This document shows, piece after piece, positions 54,873-63,294 of a stretch of DNA of 64,000 bases. Source of the DNA: G963422705 sp963422705 (lineage in GTDB: Bacteria > Poribacteria > WGA-4E > WGA-3G); contig OY730443.1 of assembly GCA_963422705.1 (NCBI GenBank), positions 2,170,001 to 2,234,000 on the forward strand, given 5' to 3'. The notes beneath the pieces are model-generated. The model did no database searches. It was not told the DNA's origin and worked only from the letters and a program-made list of their open reading frames with translations. A program made the translations under genes and the position numbers. Numbering within the stretch: position 1 is the first letter of the stretch; each line of letters opens with the position of its first letter.

Positions 54873-56079
54873 TTAGGCAGCCAAGCCTGCCCGTTTGATA
54901 TTGATAGCAGCGTTGACGTCTCTATCATGCTGAGAACCACAGTCGGGACAAGTCCACTGTCTATCAGAAAGAGAGAGTTCTTGATTATAGTATCCGCAAT
55001 CACTGCATGGTTTTGTTGTTGCTGTCCACTGACGGATAGAAAAAAGTTTTTTACCGTGCTTTGCACACTTCTGTTCCAATATCTGTATGAACTGATAGAA
55101 AGCGTGTTCAGAGACTTTGCGGCCCCAGAGGCGTTTCATACCGTCAAGATTTAGTGTTTCAAAACAGAGGATATCAAACGCCGTGCAAAGTTTGGTGGCA
55201 AGTTTCCACTGCCACTCTTCTCTTTGGCGGGCGACTTTTCTGTGGTGTCTCGCCAAAGCACGACACGCACGATAATAGTTGTTAGAACCTTTGACTTTAC
55301 GACTCAGGGCTTTGCTCAGGCATCGCAACGTTTTCAGGGAGTGTTTAAAAAACTGTGGAGATTCTATCTTGTTGCCTTCGTCGCTTGTAAGGAATGTTTT
55401 GCTGCCGTAATCAAACCCTGCGCTCTTACCCGTCTTGAGTTTCGGTTCGGAATCGTCAACATTATCGCACGAAAAGCATATCCAATAGTCACCACACCTG
55501 TCCCGTTTGAGTGTTATCGTCTTGATTGTCCCGTTGATGTCACGGTGTTTGTGGAAAGAGAACCACGTATCTATACTGTTGATTTTGATACGATTTTTTT
55601 CAAGAGTGTAGCCTGCTTGTGTGAAAGTCATAGAGTTGTATTTGTGTCTCGGTTTGATTTTCGGTTTGCCGACTTTACGTCTTGTCTTACCTGCTTTGCG
55701 GTTTTCTATGTTTTTGAAAAATGCGTCTTGTGATTTGCCATATCGCAGAACAACGTCTTGCACAACTTGACTCGGCAAGTCTGCCCAATGTGGTTTTGTG
55801 CGTTTTTTGAGTTTCACAATATGTTTGTTGATGCGAGATGCGAACAGGTTGAAAGCCGAACATGCGATTTTTCGTCGTGCTTAGTCGGTTGAGCTTCTGC
55901 TGTTTTTGACAATCCCTTAATAATCTCGTCGGAGATTTCTCATGCAACTTATCATCACCTTAAAACCTACGCTGTAAAAGCATGAATTGCTGGTGTATCT
56001 GCCACATATCGTCTAGCATATTGCCGATTTTGACGATGTTCGATTGACTTTGAAGTTTGAACTTGCTGGCTTTTCTCAT
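54873..56079 (-). pseudogene. tnpB: tnpB (RNA-guided endonuclease / OrfB) with nonsense mutation and frameshift
   Basis: The gene opens at ATG 56079, overlapping the tnpA stop (ATGA), with MRKASKFKLQSQSNIVKIGN, but TAA follows after 39 codons (55960-55962). The frame then stays open as a shifted stretch (RLLRDCQKQQKLNRLS), and about 55885 the reading moves to the frame of the main part, which is intact to 54873. The full span is 1207 bases, one more than a multiple of three, near the usual 400-codon tnpB. The main part has the RuvC residues Asp in GFDYGSKT, Glu in CFETLNLD and Asp in HDRDVNAA, and the zinc ribbon CSDC...CPDC. It could still be made as a 314-residue protein from GTG 55817, lacking the N-terminal (RNA/TAM-contacting) part. 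Confidence 0.75.
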
Positions 56080-56519
56080 TGTCCACTTTGCGCTTCAATA
56101 TAGTCCTTGATGACTTGGAGCGTTACGCCACCACAGGAACTGACAAACTTTGAACGTGTCCATAAAGACGGCAAACGACTTTTCAGGCACGGATATTCTT
56201 CTCGCAAAACTTTAAAGGTAGCAAGCAACATGCTTGCCGCGGTATCGCCTTTGATTTTGCCAACGATTTTATCAATAGCATGTATTGGCGGTATTTCTAT
56301 TAGCAAATGGACAGGTTCAGGGTGAGTTTCACCCTTACAGATTTGATATTCAGACGCGTCCTGTTTTTCTCGTATGAGTTGTTTCAGGCGCCCTTGTATC
56401 TGTGTATCCAAAACCTTACGACGATACTTGGTACACCAAATCACGTGATATTGACAACGATAGATTGTCTTGTTGCTTGCTTTGTAATTACGTTTCTTAT
56501 TAGCGATTTTGAGAGGCAT
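56076..56519 (-). CDS. tnpA: IS200/IS605 transposase TnpA with altered HUH motif
   Basis: 147 residues, normal length. TnpA cuts and joins single-stranded IS ends using a Tyr and an HUH metal site. YHVIWCTKYRRKVL at the start and WTRSKFVSSCGGVTLQVIKDYIEAQ at the end (with the catalytic Tyr) are typical. The HUH segment, normally PDHVHLLI, reads PEPVHLLI: the first His is replaced by Pro (codon CCT), which should abolish metal binding. GAAAGGT precedes the ATG. Confidence 0.9.
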   Translation of the reverse strand: MPLKIANKKRNYKASNKTIYRCQYHVIWCTKYRRKVLDTQIQGRLKQLIREKQDASEYQICKGETHPEPVHLLIEIPPIHAIDKIVGKIKGDTAASMLLATFKVLREEYPCLKSRLPSLWTRSKFVSSCGGVTLQVIKDYIEAQSGQ

Positions 56520-56640
56520 AATATCTTACCTTTCTATTATAGTGTATCGTATATTATACCACATTATGATTAGATTGTCAACTATATGTTCTATCTGGGA
56601 CTTCGCCGTCTACATCCCGCAAGCTAAAGCATGGGGATTT

Positions 56641-56715
56641 GACGGGGAGCGTTAACTTTTCAATAAACACAGTTTTTAGATGTGTCTCAATTTCATACAG
56701 TACAGCGGCTTTCAT
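56641..56715 (-). pseudogene. 5' fragment of a zinc-type alcohol dehydrogenase gene cut by the IS element
   Basis: A GGAGGACACTC ribosome site and ATG at 56715 begin MKAAVLYEIETHLKTVFIEK followed by LTLPV, the usual N-terminus of medium-chain alcohol dehydrogenases (MKAAVLYE...). After 25 codons the sequence enters the IS end hairpin and the frame closes at 56578. The rest of the dehydrogenase is not found on the other side of the element (54600-54790), so further deletion accompanied or followed the insertion. Confidence 0.65.
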
Positions 56716-56819
56716 GAGTGTCCTCCGTCATCGCGGCTACGACTAAAATCACTTGGTTGGTATTATACCTATTTCTTTTTTTCGGCAAGACGTTTTTCTT
56801 TTATTACAGAATTTAACCG

Positions 56820-56849
56820 TTGACATCCATTCCTTAAAAGGGGTATAAT
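56820..56849 (+). promoter_or_regulatory. sigma-70 promoter of the lipoprotein/permease unit
   Basis: TTGACA at 56820-56825, an 18-base spacer and TATAAT at 56844-56849, both consensus hexamers. It lies within the gap 56716-56916, which holds no gene. Confidence 0.7.
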
Positions 56850-56916
56850 AATTTAAATAAGCTTTATCATATTCGGCTTGCATGCGAAGTCCTAATATCC
56901 CAAGAGGGAGGGGAAC

Positions 56917-57528
56917 TTGTTCGGTTTAAAAAGAGACGCTCCGGATGCGCTACATCATCTCCATTTAAAAGTCCAACCGCGACTGCGAGATTTAGGGCAA
57001 GCAATGAATTCAATTCGTTCGGAATTCAAAATCGGGCAGTGGAAGGAACAATTAGGCTTGGCGGGCGCGAGTATTTGCCTCCTTGTTCTGTTATCATGTG
57101 GCAGCGGCGAAATTCAAAATTTTGAAGGAATTGCGCTTCAATCGGAAGTGCGCTTGGACCGGCTCGATTTGAAAATTTATCTACTTGATAGAAATGGAAT
57201 CCCTCTGATATGGAACCAGAGCATTCTTAGCCCAAATGTTGGAATTAGCACTATCTCGGAGGCAGATTTTACCACCAATGCTAAAGTCTACTCTCTACGC
57301 AATGGACAGAAACATAAGAAGGTTTACGATGGACGCCTGCTAGATGTTCGCTGGTCACAAGAGCTCAATAGACTTGACAGACTTCTGAGTGCCGAGATTC
57401 CGCTTCGTTTCATAGAGGAAGATGCGGAGCGAGATACGTACTTGGGTATGATTACCGTGGAAATTCAGACGGAAAAACAGGGGCCGTTTTCAGATACGTT
57501 GGAAAAAGCTGCTATCTATAAGTATTAA
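56917..57528 (+). CDS. putative lipoprotein of unknown function
   Basis: 203 residues from TTG 56917, which has GGGAGGGGAAC before it. A hydrophobic segment with a lipobox (LGLAGASICLLVLLSCGSG) lies at about 47-65, which is far inside for a lipoprotein; starting at the ATG at 57004 would place the Cys at residue 32 and fits better with export, with AGGGC as ribosome site. The mature part is beta-rich (FEGIALQSEVRLDRLDLKIYLLDRNG) and unassigned. The permease gene starts 2 bases after the stop, so they form one unit. Confidence 0.6.
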   Translation: MFGLKRDAPDALHHLHLKVQPRLRDLGQAMNSIRSEFKIGQWKEQLGLAGASICLLVLLSCGSGEIQNFEGIALQSEVRLDRLDLKIYLLDRNGIPLIWNQSILSPNVGISTISEADFTTNAKVYSLRNGQKHKKVYDGRLLDVRWSQELNRLDRLLSAEIPLRFIEEDAERDTYLGMITVEIQTEKQGPFSDTLEKAAIYKY

Positions 57529-57530
57529 AT

Positions 57531-58385
57531 ATGCCCATTCACACGCAAGACTACCGGCATTGGGAAGGGACGTTAAAACCGCATAATCCTATGCGCTGGT
57601 GCGTCATCACAAAAGCAGAATTGAAATTGTTGGCACAACGGAAGTTTGTGCGTCTCATCGTTGCGATTCCACCTATCATCTACGTTCTCGTTCACGCGGT
57701 GCTTATCTATATCGTAAACCAAATCCCAGGAACCGCAGATGTATTTAAGGTTGATGCGGAAGGGTTTCAGAGATTTTTATTTCTGATTCCCCTCACACCA
57801 CTTCTCATCGCTTTAATTGTGATTTTTGGGGGATCCGGTTTAATAGCCAACGATTTGAAAAACAACTCATTGTCGCTTTATCTCTCCAAACCGATTTCAT
57901 GGATAGATTATCTGATTGGGAAATTTGCTGTTGTTGGGATTCTTCTCGCTTGCTTGACGCTAGTTCCCGGGATTCTATTATTTTTTGAGCACGTGCTCTT
58001 AACGGACATTTCGTTTTTCGAAGAAAACTATTGGGTGCTTTTGTCCATTATCGCATACTCGACGATTATTATCGTACCCGCGAGTCTTCTGATATTGGTA
58101 TTTTCTTCATTGACATCAAATCCGCGTTATGCCACAATAGGCTTTTGCGCGGTTTGGTTCGGTACGTATGTGGTTTTTGAAATCCTGCGCACATTTCTGC
58201 ACGACAGCAAAATGGCCTGGGTTTCTATATGGACAAGTTATGATAGGTTGGGCACTGCCCTATTTGGTATTTCTTCAAACTATTCTGTGCCTTGGTTTTG
58301 GTCACTTTTCACAATCGTGGTGCTGATGCTCTTCTGCGTCTTCATTCTTCGCCACCGTATCCGCGCCGTTGAAATTGTAAAGTAG
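57531..58385 (+). CDS. ABC-2 type transporter permease
   Basis: 284 residues. After a cytosolic start (WCVITKAELKLLAQRKFVRLIVAIPP) there are six transmembrane helices; the segment IANDLKNNSLSLYLSKPISWIDYLIGKF is the ABC-2 coupling region. It starts 2 bases after the lipoprotein gene. As with the GldF-like permease, no ATP-binding protein gene is adjacent. The gap after it (58386-58582) holds no clear gene. Confidence 0.8.
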   Translation: MPIHTQDYRHWEGTLKPHNPMRWCVITKAELKLLAQRKFVRLIVAIPPIIYVLVHAVLIYIVNQIPGTADVFKVDAEGFQRFLFLIPLTPLLIALIVIFGGSGLIANDLKNNSLSLYLSKPISWIDYLIGKFAVVGILLACLTLVPGILLFFEHVLLTDISFFEENYWVLLSIIAYSTIIIVPASLLILVFSSLTSNPRYATIGFCAVWFGTYVVFEILRTFLHDSKMAWVSIWTSYDRLGTALFGISSNYSVPWFWSLFTIVVLMLFCVFILRHRIRAVEIVK

Positions 58386-58582
58386 TCCACAAAACCTCAA
58401 TAGCACGGAAACGGTTACGCTTTGGGTGTGAAGCATCGCAGCGGGGTAAGTCACTGGAACTGGCGTATAGGTGTTAAACCCCTCCGTTTTATAGTCCCTT
58501 CTCTCTACTTTTTCAATTACCAGAATATCAAAAACAGCAGTAGGAGAGAAATCTGCTGGAGTCATGTGGAAAGGTGAATGTT

Positions 58583-59317
58583 ATGCTTAATTCCTCCACC
58601 AAGACCCAATGGAAAGAAAAAGATTCTCAAGATTTCATTAAATACGGAAAGTACTTTGTACCTGATCGGGAGGCACAGATTCATTGCATTTGCGATCTAA
58701 TCCCTCGTCCATCGAAGCCTGCCCATATATTTGATCTGTGTTGTGGGGAGGGCTTGCTGACTCGCGCATTGCTCAGCAGGTTCCCTGAATGCCAAGTTCA
58801 TGGATTGGATGGTTCTCTCAAAATGATTGAGCAGGTAGAAAAAGATTTTTCTGTTTATGGTAGCCGTTTTAATACAAGGCAAATTGATTTAGCCGCACGG
58901 GATTGGCGTGAGTTTCCTTTCCCCGTTCATGCTGTGGTATCTTCTCTCGCAATTCACCACTTAAATGATACTGAGAAACAACTCTTGTTCAAAGATATGC
59001 TATCTCTCCTCACACCAGGCGGTAGTTTCATTATCGCTGACTTGATTGAACCCGTGACTCAACTCGGAAAAAGGCTTGCGGCTAAAACATGGGACGAAAC
59101 GGTGCGTCAGCGTTCTCTCGAACTGGATGGAACCCTTTCTGGTTATGATTACTTCCGTGCGGCAAAATGGAATCTCTACTCGTATCCGGATCCTGTTGAC
59201 AAACCCTCAACCTTACTCAATCAACTCAACTGGCTCACTGAGCTAGGATTCATTGCTGTTGATGTATTCTGGATGAAAGCAGGTCATGCCATCTTCGGAG
59301 GGCGCAAACCCATTTGA
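58583..59317 (+). CDS. class I SAM-dependent methyltransferase
   Basis: 244 residues from ATG 58583 (AAGGTG 6 bases upstream); a GTG at 58574 is also in frame. Motif I is IFDLCCGEGLLTRALLSRFP, the acidic residue follows in HGLDGSLKMIEQ, and motif IV region reads AVVSSLAIHHLND. This build is common in methyltransferases of quinones, small molecules and antibiotics. No operon partner is obvious, so the substrate cannot be named. Confidence 0.8.
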   Translation: MLNSSTKTQWKEKDSQDFIKYGKYFVPDREAQIHCICDLIPRPSKPAHIFDLCCGEGLLTRALLSRFPECQVHGLDGSLKMIEQVEKDFSVYGSRFNTRQIDLAARDWREFPFPVHAVVSSLAIHHLNDTEKQLLFKDMLSLLTPGGSFIIADLIEPVTQLGKRLAAKTWDETVRQRSLELDGTLSGYDYFRAAKWNLYSYPDPVDKPSTLLNQLNWLTELGFIAVDVFWMKAGHAIFGGRKPI

Positions 59318-59506
59318 TGTCAGTATTGTCTTTCTTGGGGTTTGTCGCTCACAAGCCAGAGTGAGATGGCGCCGCATCGGAAAAACTTGAAAAATCACAG
59401 GGCTCGTGATAAGATTGTCATTAGTGTGTAAGCCGAGAAACATTTAACGGATAATATCAACGCAGTTTTCTGATAAACTGCCTGACGATAGCACGATAGA
59501 CAAGAT

Positions 59507-60655
59507 ATGAAAATTGTAGTTGCGCCTGATTCATTTAAAGGCAGTGTTACCGCACTTCAAGCGGCGAATGCGATTGAACAAGGCATCCGCCGCGTTTTTC
59601 CTTCGGCAGTCATTGAGAAAATCCCGATGGCAGATGGCGGCGAGGGTACCGTGCAGTCCCTCATTGATGCTATGGGTGGGCATATTCGGAGACAACGTGT
59701 GATTGCCCCGCTTGGCAACAAAGTCGACGCGCAATTTGGTATCCTTGCTGACGGGCACACCGCCGTAATCGAAATGGCAGCCGCTTCGGGACTTACACTC
59801 GTCGCCCGGGAGAAGCGGAACCCCCTCTTGACGACAACATACGGGACGGGGCAACTTATCCGTGCAGCGTTAAATGCGGGCTGCCGACGGCTTATCATTG
59901 GTATCGGGGGCAGTGCAACAAACGATGGTGGAGCTGGCATGGCTGAGGCGCTCGGTGTCGAATTCCTGAATGCAGATGGAAACCCGATACCGCGTGGCGG
60001 CGCCGGACTCAGCGAATTGGCATCGATAGATGTAACCCGTTTGCATCCAGCGATTGCGGAAACGGAAACCGTTGTCGCATGTGATGTCAACAATCCGTTA
60101 ACCGGACCAGAGGGTGCATCTCACGTTTATGGCCCCCAGAAAGGCGCAACTCCCGATATGATTGAAACGTTAGATGCAAATCTGGCGGATTTTGACACAA
60201 TGTTGGCCCGTGAAATCGGAAAATCATTCAATGATGTGCCGGGGGCAGGCGCCGCCGGTGGATTAGGGGCTGGCCTCATGGCGTTCCTCACTGCTGAATT
60301 GCAACTCGGTGTTGATATTATCATCGATGCCGTAAAACTCACAGAGCGCATAAAAGGGGCTTCTCTCGTTTTCACCGGTGAAGGCCGGCTTGATTTTCAA
60401 ACCGCGTTTGGAAAAACCCCCGTTGGTGTCGCAAAGGTGGCAAAAGCACATAACATCCCCGTACTCGCCATTGCCGGTGGGATTGCCGAAGGGGCAGAAG
60501 CCGTCTATGAGTCCGGTATTGATGCTATGCTCGGTATCGTTCACGAACCGATGTCCCTTGCCCTCGCCGTCGCCGATGCATCCCGGTTGATAGCGGACAC
60601 TGCCGAACAGGCAACACGATTAATCGCTATCGGGCAAAACCTTGTGCCTGCCTGA
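59507..60655 (+). CDS. garK: glycerate kinase (GarK/GlxK type)
   Basis: 382 residues, normal length. It phosphorylates glycerate with ATP (to 2-phosphoglycerate in this family). Motifs: KIVVAPDSFKGSVTALQAANAIEQG, IPMADGGEGTVQSLIDAMGG, IGIGGSATNDGGAGMAEALG, VPGAGAAGGLGAGLMAF and FTGEGRLDFQTAFGKTPVGVA. Glycerate is the end product of galactarate, glucarate and glycolate breakdown; a galactonate-dehydratase-like gene lies 2.6 kb further on. Confidence 0.93.
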   Translation: MKIVVAPDSFKGSVTALQAANAIEQGIRRVFPSAVIEKIPMADGGEGTVQSLIDAMGGHIRRQRVIAPLGNKVDAQFGILADGHTAVIEMAAASGLTLVAREKRNPLLTTTYGTGQLIRAALNAGCRRLIIGIGGSATNDGGAGMAEALGVEFLNADGNPIPRGGAGLSELASIDVTRLHPAIAETETVVACDVNNPLTGPEGASHVYGPQKGATPDMIETLDANLADFDTMLAREIGKSFNDVPGAGAAGGLGAGLMAFLTAELQLGVDIIIDAVKLTERIKGASLVFTGEGRLDFQTAFGKTPVGVAKVAKAHNIPVLAIAGGIAEGAEAVYESGIDAMLGIVHEPMSLALAVADASRLIADTAEQATRLIAIGQNLVPA

Positions 60656-60672
60656 CAAAGTCAGTCCTCTTT

Positions 60673-62004
60673 TTACAAGATGGGTTTATCTTTCAAGAAA
60701 TCGTTTGTCGCGATTTGCCACAGTTTCATATCGGCAGCAAGTGATTGGATTCTGTCCGCATGTTGAGGCTGTGTTGAGAGTTCGTTTGTCTCATACGCAT
60801 CCTGCACCAGGTCAAAAAGTTGGATGCGATTTGTGCCCGCCCCTGTCTCTTCAGAAACGTAATAACGAATCAATTTCCAACGCCCATCGCTGATTGTGCG
60901 TTGAATATCACGATACGCGGCGAAAACCGTTTCCCGTACATATTCCATACTGCCATCCATCAACGGAACTAAATTCTCCCCTTCAACCGTATCCGGGCAG
61001 GGCACCCCCGTTAAAGCACAGACAGTCGGAAAAACATCATAGAGATAGGTTAATGCATCAACCGTTCTGCCTTCTGGGATACCTGGGCCAGCAAAGATTG
61101 ATGGCACACGAATACTGTGTTCATAAAGGTTCTGTTTCCCTAACAGCCCGTGTTGCCCGACAGCGAGCCCGTGGTCCGCGGTATAGATGATAATTGTATT
61201 TTCTAGATGTCCTGTGGCTTCTAATGTCTGTAACACGCGTCCGATTTCTGAGTCCATGTGGCTAATCATCCCATAATAGTCCGCGATATGTCGTTGAACG
61301 ATTTCAGGTGTACGTGGGAATGGTGCTAACATTTCATCTCGGATTCGCATTTCGCCGTTGTCAAAAGGGTGTTCCGGTAGAAAATTTTCAGGAACAGGCA
61401 TCTTCTCTGGTGAATACATCGCTGCGTATTCCGGTGGCGGTGTTCGCGGGTCATGGGGTGAAGTAAACGCAAGGTAGAGTAAGAAAGGATTTTCAGCGTC
61501 ATATTCACGTAAGAATTGCACGGCTGAATCAACAAAAAGTTCGGTGGAGAATTTTTCACCACTGTATTTCGCGGTGGCTGGATAGTTACCGGTTTCGTCA
61601 TAATCAAAAACAGGGATTTTGTGATGATTTCCCATGCCGCCAAAGAAAATCTTGGCGCCGTCATTAAAGCTGTTAGTGAACGTTTGTTTGTCGTTGTGCC
61701 ATTTGCCGGTTGCGAATGTGTAATACCCTGCTTCGCGCATGACTTGTGGCCAAACGGCTAGGTCCCGATTAACCTCATGCGTCCCGCTTCGAAACAGATT
61801 CGCGCTGGTAAGGACAGCGGCCCGGCTGGGTATGCAGACTGCGCCGACAAGGGAGCCCATGATGTGTGTTTTCTGGAACGTTGTGCCGCGTGCTATCAGC
61901 GAATCCATAACCGGGGTTTGCAACGTTGCAGTGCCCATCCCTCTGATGGCATCAAACCGGTGGTCATCGGCAATCATAAAAAGAATATTTGGTCGCGCGG
62001 GCAT
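60673..62004 (-). CDS. sulfatase (type I, formylglycine-dependent)
   Basis: 443 residues. Metal-binding Asp pair in NILFMIADDHR (13-14), the CxPSR motif as CIPSRAAVLTS with the Cys (57) that becomes formylglycine, and HGLAVGQHGLLGKQNLYEHSIRVP further on. Such enzymes remove sulfate from sulfated sugars, abundant in marine and sponge glycans. It lacks a signal peptide, so it acts in the cytosol on imported substrates, or is exported by another route. AAGGAG precedes the ATG. The maturation enzyme is not in the window. Confidence 0.92.
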   Translation of the reverse strand: MPARPNILFMIADDHRFDAIRGMGTATLQTPVMDSLIARGTTFQKTHIMGSLVGAVCIPSRAAVLTSANLFRSGTHEVNRDLAVWPQVMREAGYYTFATGKWHNDKQTFTNSFNDGAKIFFGGMGNHHKIPVFDYDETGNYPATAKYSGEKFSTELFVDSAVQFLREYDAENPFLLYLAFTSPHDPRTPPPEYAAMYSPEKMPVPENFLPEHPFDNGEMRIRDEMLAPFPRTPEIVQRHIADYYGMISHMDSEIGRVLQTLEATGHLENTIIIYTADHGLAVGQHGLLGKQNLYEHSIRVPSIFAGPGIPEGRTVDALTYLYDVFPTVCALTGVPCPDTVEGENLVPLMDGSMEYVRETVFAAYRDIQRTISDGRWKLIRYYVSEETGAGTNRIQLFDLVQDAYETNELSTQPQHADRIQSLAADMKLWQIATNDFLKDKPIL

Positions 62005-62168
62005 ATTTTCTCCTTCAAAAACCGTTTATAGTAGATGTCGGTACTCGGAACCTCACCGTGCGGACGCTAACAACGTGACGTAAACCGTTTCATCTTCATC
62101 TTACAATCCGCCTTGTATCTGTGAAAATTTACATTTTGGCGTAAATTCGCCCGCGGTGAATCTTGATA

Positions 62169-62963
62169 CTACTTAATAGATTTCAGTTTACCCCACATAA
62201 CGCTTAACTTTTCACTCGGTTCAACGGCTAAACTGATATTCATCATGTCCTGAATTTCCTTCTCATCCAGCGCGCGTTGCCAAAACGAGATTTCGTCAAT
62301 GATACCTTCTGCCCCGTTAGTCAGTGCAATATACTGAATGGTTTCCCATCCGAATCTCGGTTTTTCGTGCAGTGCGGGGAAGCCTCCGGTGATTTTCCGG
62401 CTAGTTGCTTGCTCTTTACCATCAATATATAGGAAGGGTGCATCACCGGTAAAATCCCATGTGGCGGCACAATGAAACCATTCTTCCTTCTTAATAATGC
62501 CCTCCGGGTCGAATTCGACATCTTGCCAATCGCCATCATCGGCAGCTTCAAAATATAACCCAAATTCTGCGGGTGTGATATCTGCGTGTGCGGCACCTTT
62601 TCCGATGAAGAAGTATATGGGGCCAAAACTGGCATCAAAAAGCCGATAATCTTCACCATCTTTACCATCCCAATCGGGTTTGAACCAGAACAGTAGACTT
62701 CCGGCTTCTGTGATAACGTTCGGAACTTCAAGGAAACTTTCTTTTCCTCGCAACGCAATTCCAGAGGCATATTTACCGTCACCGGCAACCCATTTTGCGT
62801 TGCCTCCAAAGGTACCCTCATTACCGTTTCCGGTGCCGTCGACGGCGGTATCCCCGCGTCCTTCGCCAATCCACAGGAGCAAATCCTTATCATTCGGAAT
62901 TTGAGATAGTGCAGGTGCGATGCACATCAAGCTGATGAGTAGTGTCACATAGAGATATTTCAC
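62169..62963 (-). CDS. secreted LamG protein with C-terminal tag
   Basis: 264 residues from a GTG at 62963 with GAGGT upstream. Signal peptide (KYLYVTLLISLMCIAPALS), then a LamG domain (LLLWIGEGRGDTAVDGTGNGNEG, FLEVPNVITEAGSLLFWFKPDWD, WFHCAATWDFTGDAPFLYIDGKE, IIDEISFWQRALDEKEIQDMMN) and the closing AVEPSEKLSVMWGKLKSIK, which is a variant of the tag (SVMW for TTTW). Domain order and tag match the protein at 53789-54556, so the two are paralogs. Probably exported and glycan-binding. Confidence 0.88.
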   Translation of the reverse strand: MKYLYVTLLISLMCIAPALSQIPNDKDLLLWIGEGRGDTAVDGTGNGNEGTFGGNAKWVAGDGKYASGIALRGKESFLEVPNVITEAGSLLFWFKPDWDGKDGEDYRLFDASFGPIYFFIGKGAAHADITPAEFGLYFEAADDGDWQDVEFDPEGIIKKEEWFHCAATWDFTGDAPFLYIDGKEQATSRKITGGFPALHEKPRFGWETIQYIALTNGAEGIIDEISFWQRALDEKEIQDMMNISLAVEPSEKLSVMWGKLKSIK

Positions 62964-63200
62964 AAATTTTACCTCGGCAAAGTTTAAATTGAGGATATTT
63001 TAGCAGTATTCGTGAATTAAGTCAGCTTTTTTTTCGTCAGAACCGTTTCGTTTTCCCTTATCTGTTTTAAGGGTGGGGATGCCATCTACAACATCATTTG
63101 ATTTTCAATTCAGCATCGGAACGTGGCTATGCTCATCACCTCCTTACTATTGCCCTGTGGTGCATGAGCGCTAAATTTCCGTGTAAATCTTTAAACATGA

Positions 63201-63229
63201 TTGACAAATGTTTGATTTTGACATACAAT
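63201..63229 (+). promoter_or_regulatory. sigma-70 promoter of the galactonate-dehydratase-like gene
   Basis: TTGACA at 63201-63206, a 17-base spacer and TACAAT at 63224-63229. A second TTGACA at 63218 is not matched by a -10 box. The gap 62964-63294 otherwise contains no gene; an 8-bp inverted pair ATACAATT/AATTGTAT overlaps the -10 box (63223-63257) and may be an operator. Confidence 0.6.
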
Positions 63230-63294
63230 TTTCTGACTTTCTCGCCGACAATTGTATAGAAAATCCGCTTTATATTTCGGGAAGGACTTAGAAA

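Larger units (their letters stand above)
54785..56640 (-). mobile_element. inactive IS200/IS605-family element
   Basis: The element carries tnpA (Y1 transposase) and tnpB on the minus strand with an ATGA overlap. An end hairpin at 56614-56638 (ATCCCGCAAGCT/AGCATGGGGAT, imperfect) resembles subterminal hairpins of this family, and an imperfect CCCCTACC/GGGAGTGGG hairpin lies near 54790-54812 on the tnpB side. There are no inverted terminal repeats or target duplications, as expected. Exact ends are estimated. TnpA has a substituted HUH motif and tnpB is broken, so the copy is dead unless helped in trans. Confidence 0.8.

Noticed and set aside
55840..55960. Possible group II intron or IStron piece inside tnpB
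   Set aside because: The stretch has small hairpins (AATCTC/GAGATT) but no domain V with the AGC triad; total tnpB length fits one simple gene with point lesions.
58302..58565. 87-codon minus-strand ORF in the gap after the ABC-2 permease
   Set aside because: The first 60 residues look somewhat coding (FDILVIEKVERRDYKTEG), but it overlaps the permease 3' end and has no ribosome site; kept out as unproven.
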